From: an uncultured Pseudoalteromonas sp.
GTDB taxonomy: Bacteria; Pseudomonadota; Gammaproteobacteria; Enterobacterales; Alteromonadaceae
DNA length: 64,000 nt
Assembly (NCBI GenBank): GCA_947493455.1
Contig: CANLRB010000005.1
Coordinates: 62,001-126,000 of the forward strand
Direction of reading: 5' to 3'
Shown here piece after piece: positions 28,068-37,616 of the stretch. The position numbers and the translations under genes are program-made. The notes below the pieces were generated by a model. The model saw only the letters and a program-made list of their open reading frames with translations, had not been told where the DNA came from and made no database searches. Position 1 is the first letter of the stretch; each line of letters opens with the position of its first letter.

Positions 28068-29969
28068 CTAAAATTGAATCTTGAGTCCTGCGTAAAATGA
28101 ACGAGCTGAAACTTTAGGTAACGTGTTTAAGTTACTTAACGTTGGATCTGGTAAAAATTCAGCGTCCGAGTTTAATAGGTTATCAATATATAAAAAGACC
28201 GACGCAGATTTCATGAAATGCAAATATTGGCTGATATCATAGTTTAAATTTACCGTGACATGGTTAAAATTATCTTCTTTCGGATTGAAGTCATTAATTA
28301 TGATTTGACGGTTACGCGGGGCACTGTGATAGACAGAATAAGTTGCAACTGAAAGCTTTTCATACTGATACACAACACCCGTTTTAAACAATCGTTCAGA
28401 TAGAAAAATCGCATTCTTTTGCCCTTTACTGTCTTTCGCATATTGGTAACTATAAGCCCAATTAAATTGCAAAAAGTCGCTGAAGCGGTAAACCCCGTCA
28501 ACTGTAATACCGCGGTGTGTTTGCCCGCTTGAATTTTGAAATTGCTTCGGTAACGGCTGCCCGGGTGTCACATCTTGCAAAACAATATTATGTTTAATAT
28601 CGGAATAAAAAACACTCGATGAAATAGAATAATTTTCTTGAGTGTAACTAAGGATGGCATCGTACGTGTCATTAGTCGTAGGCACTAACGATGGATTACC
28701 CAAAAATAGGCCAGGAATATCAAGCGAAAACTCAACACCTGTCGGCGATGCATATGCACGACCATAATTTACTTTGGCATTTATCGACTCGTCGTTATAC
28801 AAATAGCTAACTCGTGGTGCAAACTGAATATCGCTCTTTTCAGGATCAAGTACTTGAATTCCCGCAACCAACGCATGCAACTCGTTCAATTGATAATTAA
28901 GCTGGAGGTATCCTGATTTGTAAGTAACGTCTGACACTTTTTTATTTTGCGTATCGTAAAGTGTGTTGTTGCGAATATTAAGCCCTAAATCAAGACTGTA
29001 GTGATCAAACTCGCCATGACTGCTCCACGCTATCACACCATCTTCAGCATCATACTCGGTACTAGCTGCGATATTTGAACGGTTTAATGAAGCTGCAAGT
29101 GAATTCGACCAATTTGAACTAAATAGCCATTCATAATCAACACTATAAAATGTACGATCGCTGGGTCTTATCACCACATCATTAATCAATCCATTCGATA
29201 ATGTTGCGACTTCTTCAACCTTTGCATCAAAATATTCAAAATTAAAATCCTGATATGACACTTTTGCATACGCACCATAGCTGGTGTTTTCATTGCGAAA
29301 AGTATCTTGATTACCCCCCGTATCAATAAAAGAAAGTGGCCACCCGTCTGTTGTAAAATTTCGATATGCAAGTGTAACTGCAAGTTCTTCAGTTACGTTG
29401 AAGGAGGTCGCTAAATCAAGTGTCGCCGAGTTGTGCTCGCCATAAGAAAGGGTTATATCTGTTTCATTTTCTTGCTTAGTAATTATGTCCATGACCCCTG
29501 CAAATGCATTTGAACCGTACATAACTGACCCTGGGCCTCGAACAATTTCGATTCGCTCGACTAAGTTAAGTGGGATCCCTTCATATATAGGTGCGTTTAC
29601 ACCGTATAAAATCGGATCTCGCATTGGCTTACCATTAATTAAAATTAGAAAATATTTATCAATTGCACCCGCTATTTGACCACGCATCGCAATAGCACTG
29701 CGATGCGTAAATTGGGGGTAAACTTGTTGAACTTCTGGGATAAGACGCATTACATCATGTAAATTGCGTGCACCAAATTGTGCTATTTCAGCTGCAGTAA
29801 TCACCGTAATAACACCAGGTGCATCCGCTTTTGATTGTACTCGTTTCGATGCAATTGTGATCGGCTCATTGGTCAATTCATGTAAGCTTAAATCAAATAA
29901 CTCGTGCGATTCATCCCCATAAAGAGACAAGTTCATGCAGCTAATAAGAAGTACTATAATTCGTAGCAA
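28068..29969 (-). CDS. TonB-dependent outer-membrane receptor
   Basis: A 633-residue protein. A signal segment (about 1-19) is followed by a plug domain (IASKRVQSKADAPGVITVITAAEI, NLHDVMRLIPEVQQV, ERIEIVRGPGSVMYGSNAFAGV) and a beta-barrel ending in Phe (AGLKIQF), the signal for insertion by BAM. The plug start resembles the receptor subgroup often linked to signalling proteins in Alteromonadales. The start is odd: a stop codon lies 10 codons upstream and no ATG suits, so the TTG at 29969 is the only reasonable start, without a visible Shine-Dalgarno. No Fur box or transporter gene is adjacent, so the ligand is unknown. It precedes the HD-GYP sensor gene on the same strand. Confidence 0.9.
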   Translation of the reverse strand: MLRIIVLLISCMNLSLYGDESHELFDLSLHELTNEPITIASKRVQSKADAPGVITVITAAEIAQFGARNLHDVMRLIPEVQQVYPQFTHRSAIAMRGQIAGAIDKYFLILINGKPMRDPILYGVNAPIYEGIPLNLVERIEIVRGPGSVMYGSNAFAGVMDIITKQENETDITLSYGEHNSATLDLATSFNVTEELAVTLAYRNFTTDGWPLSFIDTGGNQDTFRNENTSYGAYAKVSYQDFNFEYFDAKVEEVATLSNGLINDVVIRPSDRTFYSVDYEWLFSSNWSNSLAASLNRSNIAASTEYDAEDGVIAWSSHGEFDHYSLDLGLNIRNNTLYDTQNKKVSDVTYKSGYLQLNYQLNELHALVAGIQVLDPEKSDIQFAPRVSYLYNDESINAKVNYGRAYASPTGVEFSLDIPGLFLGNPSLVPTTNDTYDAILSYTQENYSISSSVFYSDIKHNIVLQDVTPGQPLPKQFQNSSGQTHRGITVDGVYRFSDFLQFNWAYSYQYAKDSKGQKNAIFLSERLFKTGVVYQYEKLSVATYSVYHSAPRNRQIIINDFNPKEDNFNHVTVNLNYDISQYLHFMKSASVFLYIDNLLNSDAEFLPDPTLSNLNTLPKVSARSFYAGLKIQF

Positions 29970-30031
29970 TGTAAATAAACCAAAGCCGTGCTAAAACTAA
30001 TTTAATATTAGACAACTTCTAATCAAATAGC

Positions 30032-30541
30032 TTAATTTTGCCAATATTTATCAAATAGACTGGGGTAACTTTGTTTCAAGTACTTGGCTTTGTCTTTAAA
30101 GCGCTTACCTTCAGGCGTTTGTTCAGTAACCGGAAAATAGGGTAATTCCGTGTTGTTTCGCTGTTCAAATACAAACCCTGCAACGAGGTCATATTCATCT
30201 ATATAAGGATAAGGTAAGCCATTTTGCATTCTAATAGTGTGATTGACTAAAGAATTAGGGTCGCGCAACGCATCATCATAGACATCTTGGCCTTGAGCAA
30301 TAAGCCAACAGCGGAACTCAGCGAAATCATATTCGGTGTTACAGCCTGCAATCACAAACGCAGCGCCCCATAACTGCCAAGTAAATGCTCTACGCATAGC
30401 TTTAGAGAAATAGGTGTCAAACTGTTCAATCTCTTTGTCGGTAAGCGGTTCAAGTTGTTTAGTTAAATACTTACACGCCTGTTCACTGTCAAAATCTTGC
30501 GTTGGTAATGTGACAAGTTGCCAAAACTGGGAGTCTGTCAT
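30032..30541 (-). CDS. DUF4240 domain protein
   Basis: A 169-residue cytoplasmic protein of the DUF4240 family. The N-terminal FWQLV, the LxxLTDKEIEQFDTYF helix, WQLWGAAFVIAGCNTEYDFAEFRCWLIAQGQDVY and ALRDPNSL segments are characteristic. The function of the family is unknown; it often occurs near stress or toxin-related genes. The gene starts about 80 bases downstream of the dnaE2 stop on the same strand. It could be read from the SOS-controlled imu operon, but no ribosomal coupling is seen. Confidence 0.8.
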   Translation of the reverse strand: MTDSQFWQLVTLPTQDFDSEQACKYLTKQLEPLTDKEIEQFDTYFSKAMRRAFTWQLWGAAFVIAGCNTEYDFAEFRCWLIAQGQDVYDDALRDPNSLVNHTIRMQNGLPYPYIDEYDLVAGFVFEQRNNTELPYFPVTEQTPEGKRFKDKAKYLKQSYPSLFDKYWQN

Positions 30542-30623
30542 CGCTTAGTGTTCCTTAATATTGATGTTTTTCACAGTATATCACTCATCATCAATGACAA
30601 CTAAATAGCGAATGTAATCAAAC

Positions 30624-33600
30624 CTATCTAAATGAGCGGGAAGTCACATTTACTCCCTGCAATTTATCACTTAAGTCGACTAATTTACCTGCAATAACAT
30701 GAGCAACACCATTTGCTTTTTCAACCATTCCTTTTACTAATAACACCTTCGATGTTAAATAAGTCTGCTGCTGCGCTTTTGCCGTTGCTGACCAAACAAT
30801 TGTATTCACGTTACCGGTATCATCCTCTAATGTAATAAAAGTCACACCGGATGCCGTTCCCGGAGACTGCTTACCGACAACTAAACCTAATACTGTTATT
30901 AATGACCTATTCTCATGCTGATTTAAGTGCGACGCTCTTGTAAAGCGCGGCAATAACCCCGCGTCATCCAGTAACCTAATCGGATGGTGATCCAGTGATA
31001 AACCTAAGCTCGCATAGTCTTCAAGCATATTATCAAACGAGCTCGGGATCATTGTGTGATGTTGATCCTCAGAAAGTGGTTCAAACAATGGTAAATGATG
31101 CTCTTGATTCATCATTTGCCAACGACTATCAAACCGATTATCACTTAAACACGCGAATGCGCCTGAACTTGCTAATTGATGACATAATGGCTGAGATTGT
31201 ACACGGCGTTTTACTTCAGCAATTGAAGTAAAGCCTTTTAATGGTCGTACCGCTAACAACTGTTCTATGGCATCGTGCTGTACGCCTTTCACTTGGCGAA
31301 AGCCAAGCCGAATACATGCACGTTCATTGACCTTCACCACACAATGATCAAATACAGACGCATTAACACAAACAGGGAGCACACATACTTGATGTTGTTG
31401 TGCATCTTGAACAAGCTGCGATGCACTATAAAACCCCATCGGCAAACTATTCAAAAGTGATGTATAAAATTCAACGGGATAATAATATTTCAACCATGCA
31501 GAGACGTAGGCTAAAACAGCAAATGATGCAGAGTGACTTTCAGGGAAGCCATACTCGCCAAACCCTCTAATCTGATTATACAACTGCTCTGCAAAGGCAG
31601 TGTTATAACCACGCGTCTGCATTCCTTGTAATAATTTAGTTTTAAACTTGTAAAGTTCTCCCGTTTTATTCCAAGCAGCCATCGCTCGCCGTAATTGATC
31701 CGCTTCGCCACCGGAAAACCCGGCAGCAACCATCGCAATTTTAATCACTTGCTCTTGGAAAATAGGCACACCTAAAGTACGTTCTAAAATGCTTTTCACC
31801 GCTTCAGATGGGTAAGAGACAGCCTGTTCTTTGGCACGCCTTAATAAAAACGGGTGCACCATATTGCCTTGAATCGGACCAGGTCGTACGATCGCAATTT
31901 GAATCACTAAATCATAGTAACATGCTGGCTTTAAACGTGGCAGCATGCTCATCTGAGCCCGTGATTCAATTTGGAAAACTCCTACAGTATCAGCTTGTTG
32001 CATCATAGAATAAACCTTTTCATCATCGTCTAACGCGGTGATGTCTGCAATATTTAATGTGCGCTGATGGTTGCATTTTATTAGTTGAAAACATTTTCGA
32101 ATTGCACTCAACATACCTAAAGCAAGAATATCGACTTTAAGTAAACCTAAGCTTTCTAAATCTGTCTTATCCCATTGAATAATCGTACGCTCAGCCATTG
32201 CTGCATTCTCAACCGGAACAAGTTCGTAAAGCGGGCCTGATGAAATCACAAAACCACCAACATGCTGTGACAAATGACGAGGAAAGCCTAAAATTTGCTC
32301 AACGAGTTGAAGAAACTGACGCCCTTTTGCACTTTCTCCAGCTAGGCCCAGTTGCACAACTTGTGTTTGCCAAGGTACATCTTGGTTGCGGCGGTTAATA
32401 CGTTTAATAAAAAACTCAAGTTGGGTTTGGCAAATACCTAAGCTTTTACCAATATCTCTAATCGCACTTTTTAAGCGATATGTAATCACAGTCGCCGCTA
32501 ACGCTGCCCGCTCCCGTCCATATTTTTGATAAATATATTGGATCACTTCTTCTCGGCGGTGATGCTCAAAGTCAACATCAATATCTGGAGGTTCATTGCG
32601 TTCACGGCTAATAAAACGTTCAAACAACACACTAATTTGCCTCGGATCAACAGAAGTAATTTCAAGGCAATAACACACGATAGAATTGGCCGCAGAGCCC
32701 CTTCCTTGATATAAAATCCCACTGTCTTTTGCAAACATCACAATATCGTGAATAGTTAAAAAAAAGTATTCATATTCAAGCTCTTCAATTAAAGTTAGTT
32801 CTTTTTCTATGGTTTTTTTTATCGCATCACTCAGGCCATTTGGAAAACGTACCGCAATTCCTTTAGTCACAAGTTGGCGTAAATAAGTTATCGCACTTAA
32901 ACCCTGCGGCACCAACTCTTGTGGGTATTCATAACGTAACTGTGCTAAATCAAACTGACACAACGTCGCAATAGCAATACTTTGTTCTATCCATGAATTT
33001 GGATAAAGCTGCGTTAACTTACTTAAACTACGTAAACTCGCTTCGGCATTACTAGCTAAAGCAAACCCAGCTTCATCAATCGACTTTCTTATACGAATAG
33101 CCGTGATAGCATGTAACAAAGGAAATCGTTCGCGGTGGTGCATTAACACATGGCTACATGCGACAATGGGAATTTTAAACTGCTCAGATAATTGTTGGCA
33201 GTGTGTGATATAGCGCGTTTCACCCGCCTTTAAATGCCGTTTAATTGCCAGCCATAACCGCGTTTTATGATACTTTACAAGCCACTTTGCATTTTCATCA
33301 TCTTCTAGGCTCCCTTTCGGGAGCCATAAAATAAGACAATGTTTAATTGATTTTAAATCCCAAAGAGCAAGTTGATATTGACCTTTCTTTGCTCGCTTTC
33401 GTGCATTGCTAATAACCCGGCATAATTCGGCATAGGCTAATCGATTAGGACAAAGCAATACGAATTGTGCACCGCTATCTAATTTAAAAAAACTACCCAC
33501 AATAAGCTTAATCGCCAGCTTATTCTCTTTGATATGTTGAAATGCTTTCACCACCCCCGCAACCGAACATTCATCAGTTAACGCGAGACTATGGTAACCT

Positions 33601-33692
33601 AAGCTATTCGCTTGACTCACTAACTCTTCAGGATGAGAAGCGCCAGTTAAAAACGAAAAATTTGATTGGCAAACTAATTCTGCATACATCAT
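30624..33692 (-). CDS. dnaE2: Error-prone DNA polymerase III alpha subunit DnaE2 (ImuC)
   Basis: A 1022-residue C-family DNA polymerase. The PHP domain starts at AELVCQSNFSFLTGASHPEELV. The catalytic Asp residues are in PPDIDVDFEHHRREEV. ESRAQMSMLPRL, IVRPGPIQGNMVHPFLLRR and FGEYGFPESHSASFA are hallmarks of DnaE-type polymerases. A C-terminal OB domain is present (VTFITLEDDTGNVNTIVW). Length and sequence place it in the DnaE2 branch rather than replicative DnaE (about 1160 residues). DnaE2 does translesion synthesis with ImuA and ImuB, whose genes lie upstream. The start is ATG 33692 or 33689. It lies about 12 bases after the imuB stop and completes an SOS operon. Confidence 0.95.
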   Translation of the reverse strand: MMYAELVCQSNFSFLTGASHPEELVSQANSLGYHSLALTDECSVAGVVKAFQHIKENKLAIKLIVGSFFKLDSGAQFVLLCPNRLAYAELCRVISNARKRAKKGQYQLALWDLKSIKHCLILWLPKGSLEDDENAKWLVKYHKTRLWLAIKRHLKAGETRYITHCQQLSEQFKIPIVACSHVLMHHRERFPLLHAITAIRIRKSIDEAGFALASNAEASLRSLSKLTQLYPNSWIEQSIAIATLCQFDLAQLRYEYPQELVPQGLSAITYLRQLVTKGIAVRFPNGLSDAIKKTIEKELTLIEELEYEYFFLTIHDIVMFAKDSGILYQGRGSAANSIVCYCLEITSVDPRQISVLFERFISRERNEPPDIDVDFEHHRREEVIQYIYQKYGRERAALAATVITYRLKSAIRDIGKSLGICQTQLEFFIKRINRRNQDVPWQTQVVQLGLAGESAKGRQFLQLVEQILGFPRHLSQHVGGFVISSGPLYELVPVENAAMAERTIIQWDKTDLESLGLLKVDILALGMLSAIRKCFQLIKCNHQRTLNIADITALDDDEKVYSMMQQADTVGVFQIESRAQMSMLPRLKPACYYDLVIQIAIVRPGPIQGNMVHPFLLRRAKEQAVSYPSEAVKSILERTLGVPIFQEQVIKIAMVAAGFSGGEADQLRRAMAAWNKTGELYKFKTKLLQGMQTRGYNTAFAEQLYNQIRGFGEYGFPESHSASFAVLAYVSAWLKYYYPVEFYTSLLNSLPMGFYSASQLVQDAQQHQVCVLPVCVNASVFDHCVVKVNERACIRLGFRQVKGVQHDAIEQLLAVRPLKGFTSIAEVKRRVQSQPLCHQLASSGAFACLSDNRFDSRWQMMNQEHHLPLFEPLSEDQHHTMIPSSFDNMLEDYASLGLSLDHHPIRLLDDAGLLPRFTRASHLNQHENRSLITVLGLVVGKQSPGTASGVTFITLEDDTGNVNTIVWSATAKAQQQTYLTSKVLLVKGMVEKANGVAHVIAGKLVDLSDKLQGVNVTSRSFR

Positions 33693-33704
33693 CAAGTCAG
33701 CCAG

Positions 33705-35105
33705 TTAACAAAATAAGCCATGTTCAAACCACCGTTTACGTTGATCACGAAACAACCAATAACATTGGCCCTGTTGATTATGTGCAATAAAATAGTCGCG
33801 TATGATCACCCTATCATCCCACCACCCTGCTTCAACTCGTTCAGGCCCCTGTAATATTTTCATTGGCTGCCGTAGTTGCAGTGGTGTCGGTAAGAGTATC
33901 GATGGCCTGAGACTCTCCCCTTTCTCAAATTGCAGCTTTCGCATCGAAAGGTCTGAAATACACACTAAACGATTGGCATTTTCCGGCCGATGATCGGCCG
34001 TTGGAATGGGCATACAAACGCGTTCCTGACCCAGTTTCGCAATCATCATGCTGATTAACGCATTGACATTACCTCGTTTCATTTTTAAAAAATCTTGATT
34101 TTGAGAAACGGCAGCTTGTGTATTAGTAACAAATAGTTTAATCACAATAACAGGAGAGGATAATGTCAGCGTCGCTAATTTAATATCGACTAAATTTTGC
34201 CACTCTTGCGCTTTTGATAAGGGCTCTGCGCTGATCACATTAAGTTTAATTTCGCTTTGATCCCGTAATGTAAAGATAAAATAAAGTTCAGAGCACACTT
34301 GATTACGCGTTATCAAAAAATGTGCTAACTTGCCTAATAAATGGGCTACTGGCTGATTTAAAAAAGTAACTTGATCTATTTCATGGGCAAGCTCACACTG
34401 CGCTGTAAAATTCTCATGCGGTATAAAAAATGTCAGAGAATGAACTAACTGGCCTGTTAAGCGGCCTATGTAGTTAACGAGCGTAATATCAAAGCGCTTA
34501 GCCAAATCAGCTAAACTCAGTGAAACAAGTTGACCAACTTGTAATACGCCTATGCGTTGTAACGCAGCCTTTTGCTTTTCACTCAGCCCTAAGCTTGTAA
34601 CTCGTTGCCTATTAAGGTGCTCCTTCAATTCTGCTCGATTATCAGATATAACATTGACTTGTTGCTGTGCCAGTACTTGAGCTGCATATGGAGTATATCC
34701 AGTAGCAAAATAGACAGTTAAATTAAGCGAGGTCAAATCCCGTTCAATCTGTTGCCAATAGCAACCAACGTCATTATAAAGCTTGAGCATAGTATCAATG
34801 CGTAATACCAAGCCCTGTTCATCCATCAACGCAATATCTGCACTCACGATATACAAATGATGAGCTATTTTTGTCAACCTTTGCCGTGATAACTCACTAT
34901 CATAAGGTAATACTTGCAAGTTATTCACTAAGCTTGCTGCTGTTGCCATCCCCATTCCAAGGCGTACACCCAGCTGTTTCGCCTTGTCGTTTAATTGGAC
35001 GATCGTATTATGTGTCTGTTCAACAATGACTATCGCTTCGGTTGGTGCATCCTCTGCAATGCTATCTAGCTGTAAACAAGGAAAATGCAAATATAACCAC
35101 ATCAT
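33705..35105 (-). CDS. imuB: ImuB, Y-family polymerase-like protein of the mutasome
   Basis: A 466-residue Y-family-like protein. The N-terminal palm (MMWLYLHFPCLQLDSIAED) lacks the catalytic acidic residues of active DinB/UmuC enzymes, as is usual for ImuB. The thumb/helix-hairpin region (LGLSEKQKAALQRIGVLQVGQLVSLS) and ImuB-type C-terminal segments (GPERVEAGWWDDRVIIRDYFIAHN) are present. ImuB is the hub that links DnaE2 and ImuA to the beta clamp. I do not see a clear clamp-binding QLxLF motif. It overlaps the imuA end by four bases (ATGA) and precedes dnaE2 by about 12 bases. Confidence 0.93.
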   Translation of the reverse strand: MMWLYLHFPCLQLDSIAEDAPTEAIVIVEQTHNTIVQLNDKAKQLGVRLGMGMATAASLVNNLQVLPYDSELSRQRLTKIAHHLYIVSADIALMDEQGLVLRIDTMLKLYNDVGCYWQQIERDLTSLNLTVYFATGYTPYAAQVLAQQQVNVISDNRAELKEHLNRQRVTSLGLSEKQKAALQRIGVLQVGQLVSLSLADLAKRFDITLVNYIGRLTGQLVHSLTFFIPHENFTAQCELAHEIDQVTFLNQPVAHLLGKLAHFLITRNQVCSELYFIFTLRDQSEIKLNVISAEPLSKAQEWQNLVDIKLATLTLSSPVIVIKLFVTNTQAAVSQNQDFLKMKRGNVNALISMMIAKLGQERVCMPIPTADHRPENANRLVCISDLSMRKLQFEKGESLRPSILLPTPLQLRQPMKILQGPERVEAGWWDDRVIIRDYFIAHNQQGQCYWLFRDQRKRWFEHGLFC

Positions 35106-35785
35106 GACAATACCCGCTTCGAATCCAACTGAAGTTCGGCCACATTGTTGATATTGACTGGTTTATAAAGTTCAGGCCAATGAGCTGAAAATGGCAATAA
35201 CACCTTATGTTGTCCACAGCTACCACGACGCTTTTTAATATGTACATGTAAGCCAGATTCAACAGCTGACAAATGCAGGTTTAAAGGTACAGGAAGAGAG
35301 AATTGATATTGTGCTTGCTTTATAAAAAGCGGTGCTATTGCTTGGCCTTTTTCCGCTGCAAGCTGTAATCGTTTAGCCTGGGCAATTGAAACTGACTCAG
35401 CCCAAATAAAAACAAAGCTCGCCGCACCATTGGCTAAACTTTGTTCCGCACACCAAAGTGTTTCAGCCAAAGACAATGACTGTAGAATCAATATTGGCTC
35501 AGTAATACCCTCATAATGCAATGACTCATAAGTGATGACTCCTGGGGGGTTAATAAAAATAATTAACCCATCGGCTTCTTTTAATAAATTAAAAAACAGG
35601 CGTAACTCACCAATGCCAAGCTGGGCTGAAAGTGCGATAACCCCCGCCGTTAAAAATCCTCCACCTAGAGCTTCATCAAGCGCTTTGTGACCACTTTTCA
35701 GCGGTGTTTGAATACTATGGGCCTGTTGTTCGCTGCCATGCCATACTAAGTTTTTACTTTCGAGCTGCCAAAGTAAATCATTCAT
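35102..35785 (-). CDS. imuA: ImuA, RecA-like mutasome protein
   Basis: The product is 227 residues from the ATG at 35785. The TTG at 35794 is possible but less likely. It matches the ImuA/SulA-like branch of the RecA fold: SGHKALDEALGGGFLTAGVIAL, then a modified Walker A region (SAQLGIGELRLFFNLL), IIFINPPGVITYESL and LLQSLSLAETLWCAEQSL. It probably regulates or assembles the ImuB-DnaE2 complex. The LexA box at 35802-35817 ends 17 bases before the start. First gene of imuA-imuB-dnaE2. Confidence 0.92.
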   Translation of the reverse strand: MNDLLWQLESKNLVWHGSEQQAHSIQTPLKSGHKALDEALGGGFLTAGVIALSAQLGIGELRLFFNLLKEADGLIIFINPPGVITYESLHYEGITEPILILQSLSLAETLWCAEQSLANGAASFVFIWAESVSIAQAKRLQLAAEKGQAIAPLFIKQAQYQFSLPVPLNLHLSAVESGLHVHIKKRRGSCGQHKVLLPFSAHWPELYKPVNINNVAELQLDSKRVLS

Positions 35786-35801
35786 AAATCGCAACCAAAT
35801 G

Positions 35802-35817
35802 CTGTATATATAAACAG
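35802..35817 (-). promoter_or_regulatory. LexA (SOS) box of imuA-imuB-dnaE2
   Basis: CTGTATATATAAACAG matches the LexA consensus CTGT-N8-ACAG, including the AT-rich core, with one base off the perfect palindrome. Its end lies 17 bases upstream of the imuA ATG. It predicts damage-induced expression of the mutasome. Confidence 0.93.
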
Positions 35818-36049
35818 TATATTATTCTTTGATCATTTTGCAACTAATTAGGATCATGTTGATCTTCACAATCAATTAGTCAAATTGATTAATAAATATG
35901 CTTTACCACTAATGTAAACATCATTGAAAAAGTTAACTTATTGATTTTATTTATACTTAAAACTGGCTTAGCTTTTGCTATAAAATTGCTATTGCATTAC
36001 TCTTCGCATATAAAAATAGAGTGCGTAAACAGCACATAAGGAACAGACA

Positions 36050-36700
36050 ATGAGTGTTATTCTTGAAGATCGTCCTATCGAGCAAGTACGTGATGAAGTT
36101 ATTGACCAGCTAATTTATAACTATAGCCACGGGGTTATATCAGCCGCCGCATTTGAACGTCGCTTAGATGATGCGATGTCGAGCCAAGACCACCAAACAA
36201 TTATCGCGCTCGTCAGTGATCTCACTTTGAAGACAGATAATCAGTATCAGCAACAAAAGCAAAGTCACTTAAATATTAACTACGCCCACCAATCAACCCA
36301 AGATACGTTATCATTACGTTCTGTTTTATCGAGTAATGAACGCAGTGGACGCTGGTTAGTACCGAAAGAAATCAACCTAACAAATATTTTAGGGTCCACA
36401 AAGCTTGATTTCAGCGATGCAGTATTTCAGCATCAAGACATCACAATTAACGTCAATTGTGTGCTTGGCTCCGATGACATTTACATTCCTGAAGGCGTTA
36501 ACGTGATCTGTGAAGCATTTTGTATTATGGGTAACATTGAAAACAAAGCCCCTTCAATTGCACATAGACAAGCACCCACAATACGAATTAAAGGAAAACT
36601 CTGGCTCGGCTCAATAGACGTACAAGTCAAACGCACCATCAAAGAAAAGTTCTTAAGTTTTGCGAGTGAATTTAAAACGCTACTTGGCAGCGGTAAGTAA
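36050..36700 (+). CDS. DUF1707/LiaF-like C-terminal domain protein
   Basis: A 216-residue protein. The N-terminal ~55 residues (YNYSHGVISAAAFERRLDDAM, HQTIIALVSDL) match the DUF1707 SHOCT-like helix pair. The C-terminal ~110 residues form the beta-rich LiaF-like (DUF2154) domain, with NLTNILGSTKLDFSDA, INVNCVLGSDDIYIPEGVNV and CIMGNIENK. Unlike many relatives, no membrane segment is evident, so it is probably soluble. In Firmicutes LiaF inhibits a cell-envelope stress kinase. The role in Gammaproteobacteria is unknown. A strong AAGGAA site precedes the ATG. It is convergent with mscS, sharing a hairpin at 36710-36737. Confidence 0.82.
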   Translation: MSVILEDRPIEQVRDEVIDQLIYNYSHGVISAAAFERRLDDAMSSQDHQTIIALVSDLTLKTDNQYQQQKQSHLNINYAHQSTQDTLSLRSVLSSNERSGRWLVPKEINLTNILGSTKLDFSDAVFQHQDITINVNCVLGSDDIYIPEGVNVICEAFCIMGNIENKAPSIAHRQAPTIRIKGKLWLGSIDVQVKRTIKEKFLSFASEFKTLLGSGK

Positions 36701-36709
36701 TCGTTTAAG

Positions 36710-36737
36710 TGTAAAGCAAGACTAATCTTGCTTTACA
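36710..36737. terminator. Shared 12-bp hairpin between convergent DUF1707 and mscS genes
   Basis: TGTAAAGCAAGA (36710-36721) pairs perfectly with TCTTGCTTTACA (36726-36737) around CTAA. It includes the last codons of mscS. No long U-run follows, so termination strength is uncertain. Confidence 0.5.
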
Positions 36738-37591
36738 ATATGTATATCGCGCTGCGGAAAAGGAATGTCAATCGAAGCTTTTTGCAGTGCTTTATAGATG
36801 GCGCTATTCGCTTTATATTTATTTTCATAAAGACAAATCGTGGGCGTCCATAAACGAACACCAATGGTAATCGCACTATCTGCAAATTCATCAATCCCAA
36901 CTTGAATTTCTTTTTGTTCGCCAGTGACGTTGATAGCTTCAAGGGTTTCTTTAATTAAGTCAATCACTGGCTCAGGATCGTGGTGATAAGCGATTCCAAC
37001 CGATAAATGCAGTAGTGAATCATGTCGCGAGTTATGAAGTACTTCACCGACAATATGTTTATTAGGGATCGTTATCTCAACGTTATCCTCATCGATTAAT
37101 ATGGTATAAGCCAATAAGACCTCTTTAACAACCCCCGTTACACCTTGCACTGTAATCGTGTCACCAACCACAAAAGGACGTACTAAGATAATATTAAAGC
37201 CCGCGGCATAATTGGCTAACAACCCCTGAAACGCAAGTCCAGCACCGAGTGAAACCGCACCGATTGCAGCAACAAATGGAGTGACACTAATCCCTAATTT
37301 ACCCAAAGATATGACCGCTATCATCACCACAATCAGCATTTTTGAGGTATTTGCTAAAAAACGACTCAGCGTAATATCGAGCTTGTGTTTTTCACAAATT
37401 TTAAGTACTGCAAGACTCACTTTCCCAGCCACATAATAGCCTAGGAAAAAAATAATCACGGCACCAATTAACTGAAAACTGTAATTGGCAAAAAAGTTTA
37501 CCGCAATATCATAAAGCTTTGTTAATAAATCAATTTCTTGTTGAATTAACGAGGTCGCGTCAAACGAATTACTTTGATTAAGTTGAAGCAT
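36722..37591 (-). CDS. mscS: Small-conductance mechanosensitive channel MscS
   Basis: A 289-residue channel with three membrane helices at about 38-58, 72-95 and 103-130. The pore-lining TM3 carries the Gly/Ala pattern AIGAVSLGAGLAFQGLLANYAAGF. The cytoplasmic beta domain starts FVVGDTITVQGVTGVVKEV. MscS opens on membrane tension to release solutes after osmotic downshock. The gene begins only 25 bases after the ogt stop on the same strand, so it is probably the last gene of the kinase-BLUF-ogt-mscS operon. It converges with the DUF1707 gene. Confidence 0.95.
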   Translation of the reverse strand: MLQLNQSNSFDATSLIQQEIDLLTKLYDIAVNFFANYSFQLIGAVIIFFLGYYVAGKVSLAVLKICEKHKLDITLSRFLANTSKMLIVVMIAVISLGKLGISVTPFVAAIGAVSLGAGLAFQGLLANYAAGFNIILVRPFVVGDTITVQGVTGVVKEVLLAYTILIDEDNVEITIPNKHIVGEVLHNSRHDSLLHLSVGIAYHHDPEPVIDLIKETLEAINVTGEQKEIQVGIDEFADSAITIGVRLWTPTICLYENKYKANSAIYKALQKASIDIPFPQRDIHIVKQD

Positions 37592-37616
37592 CTATTTGTA
37601 AAACCTAATAATAAAA

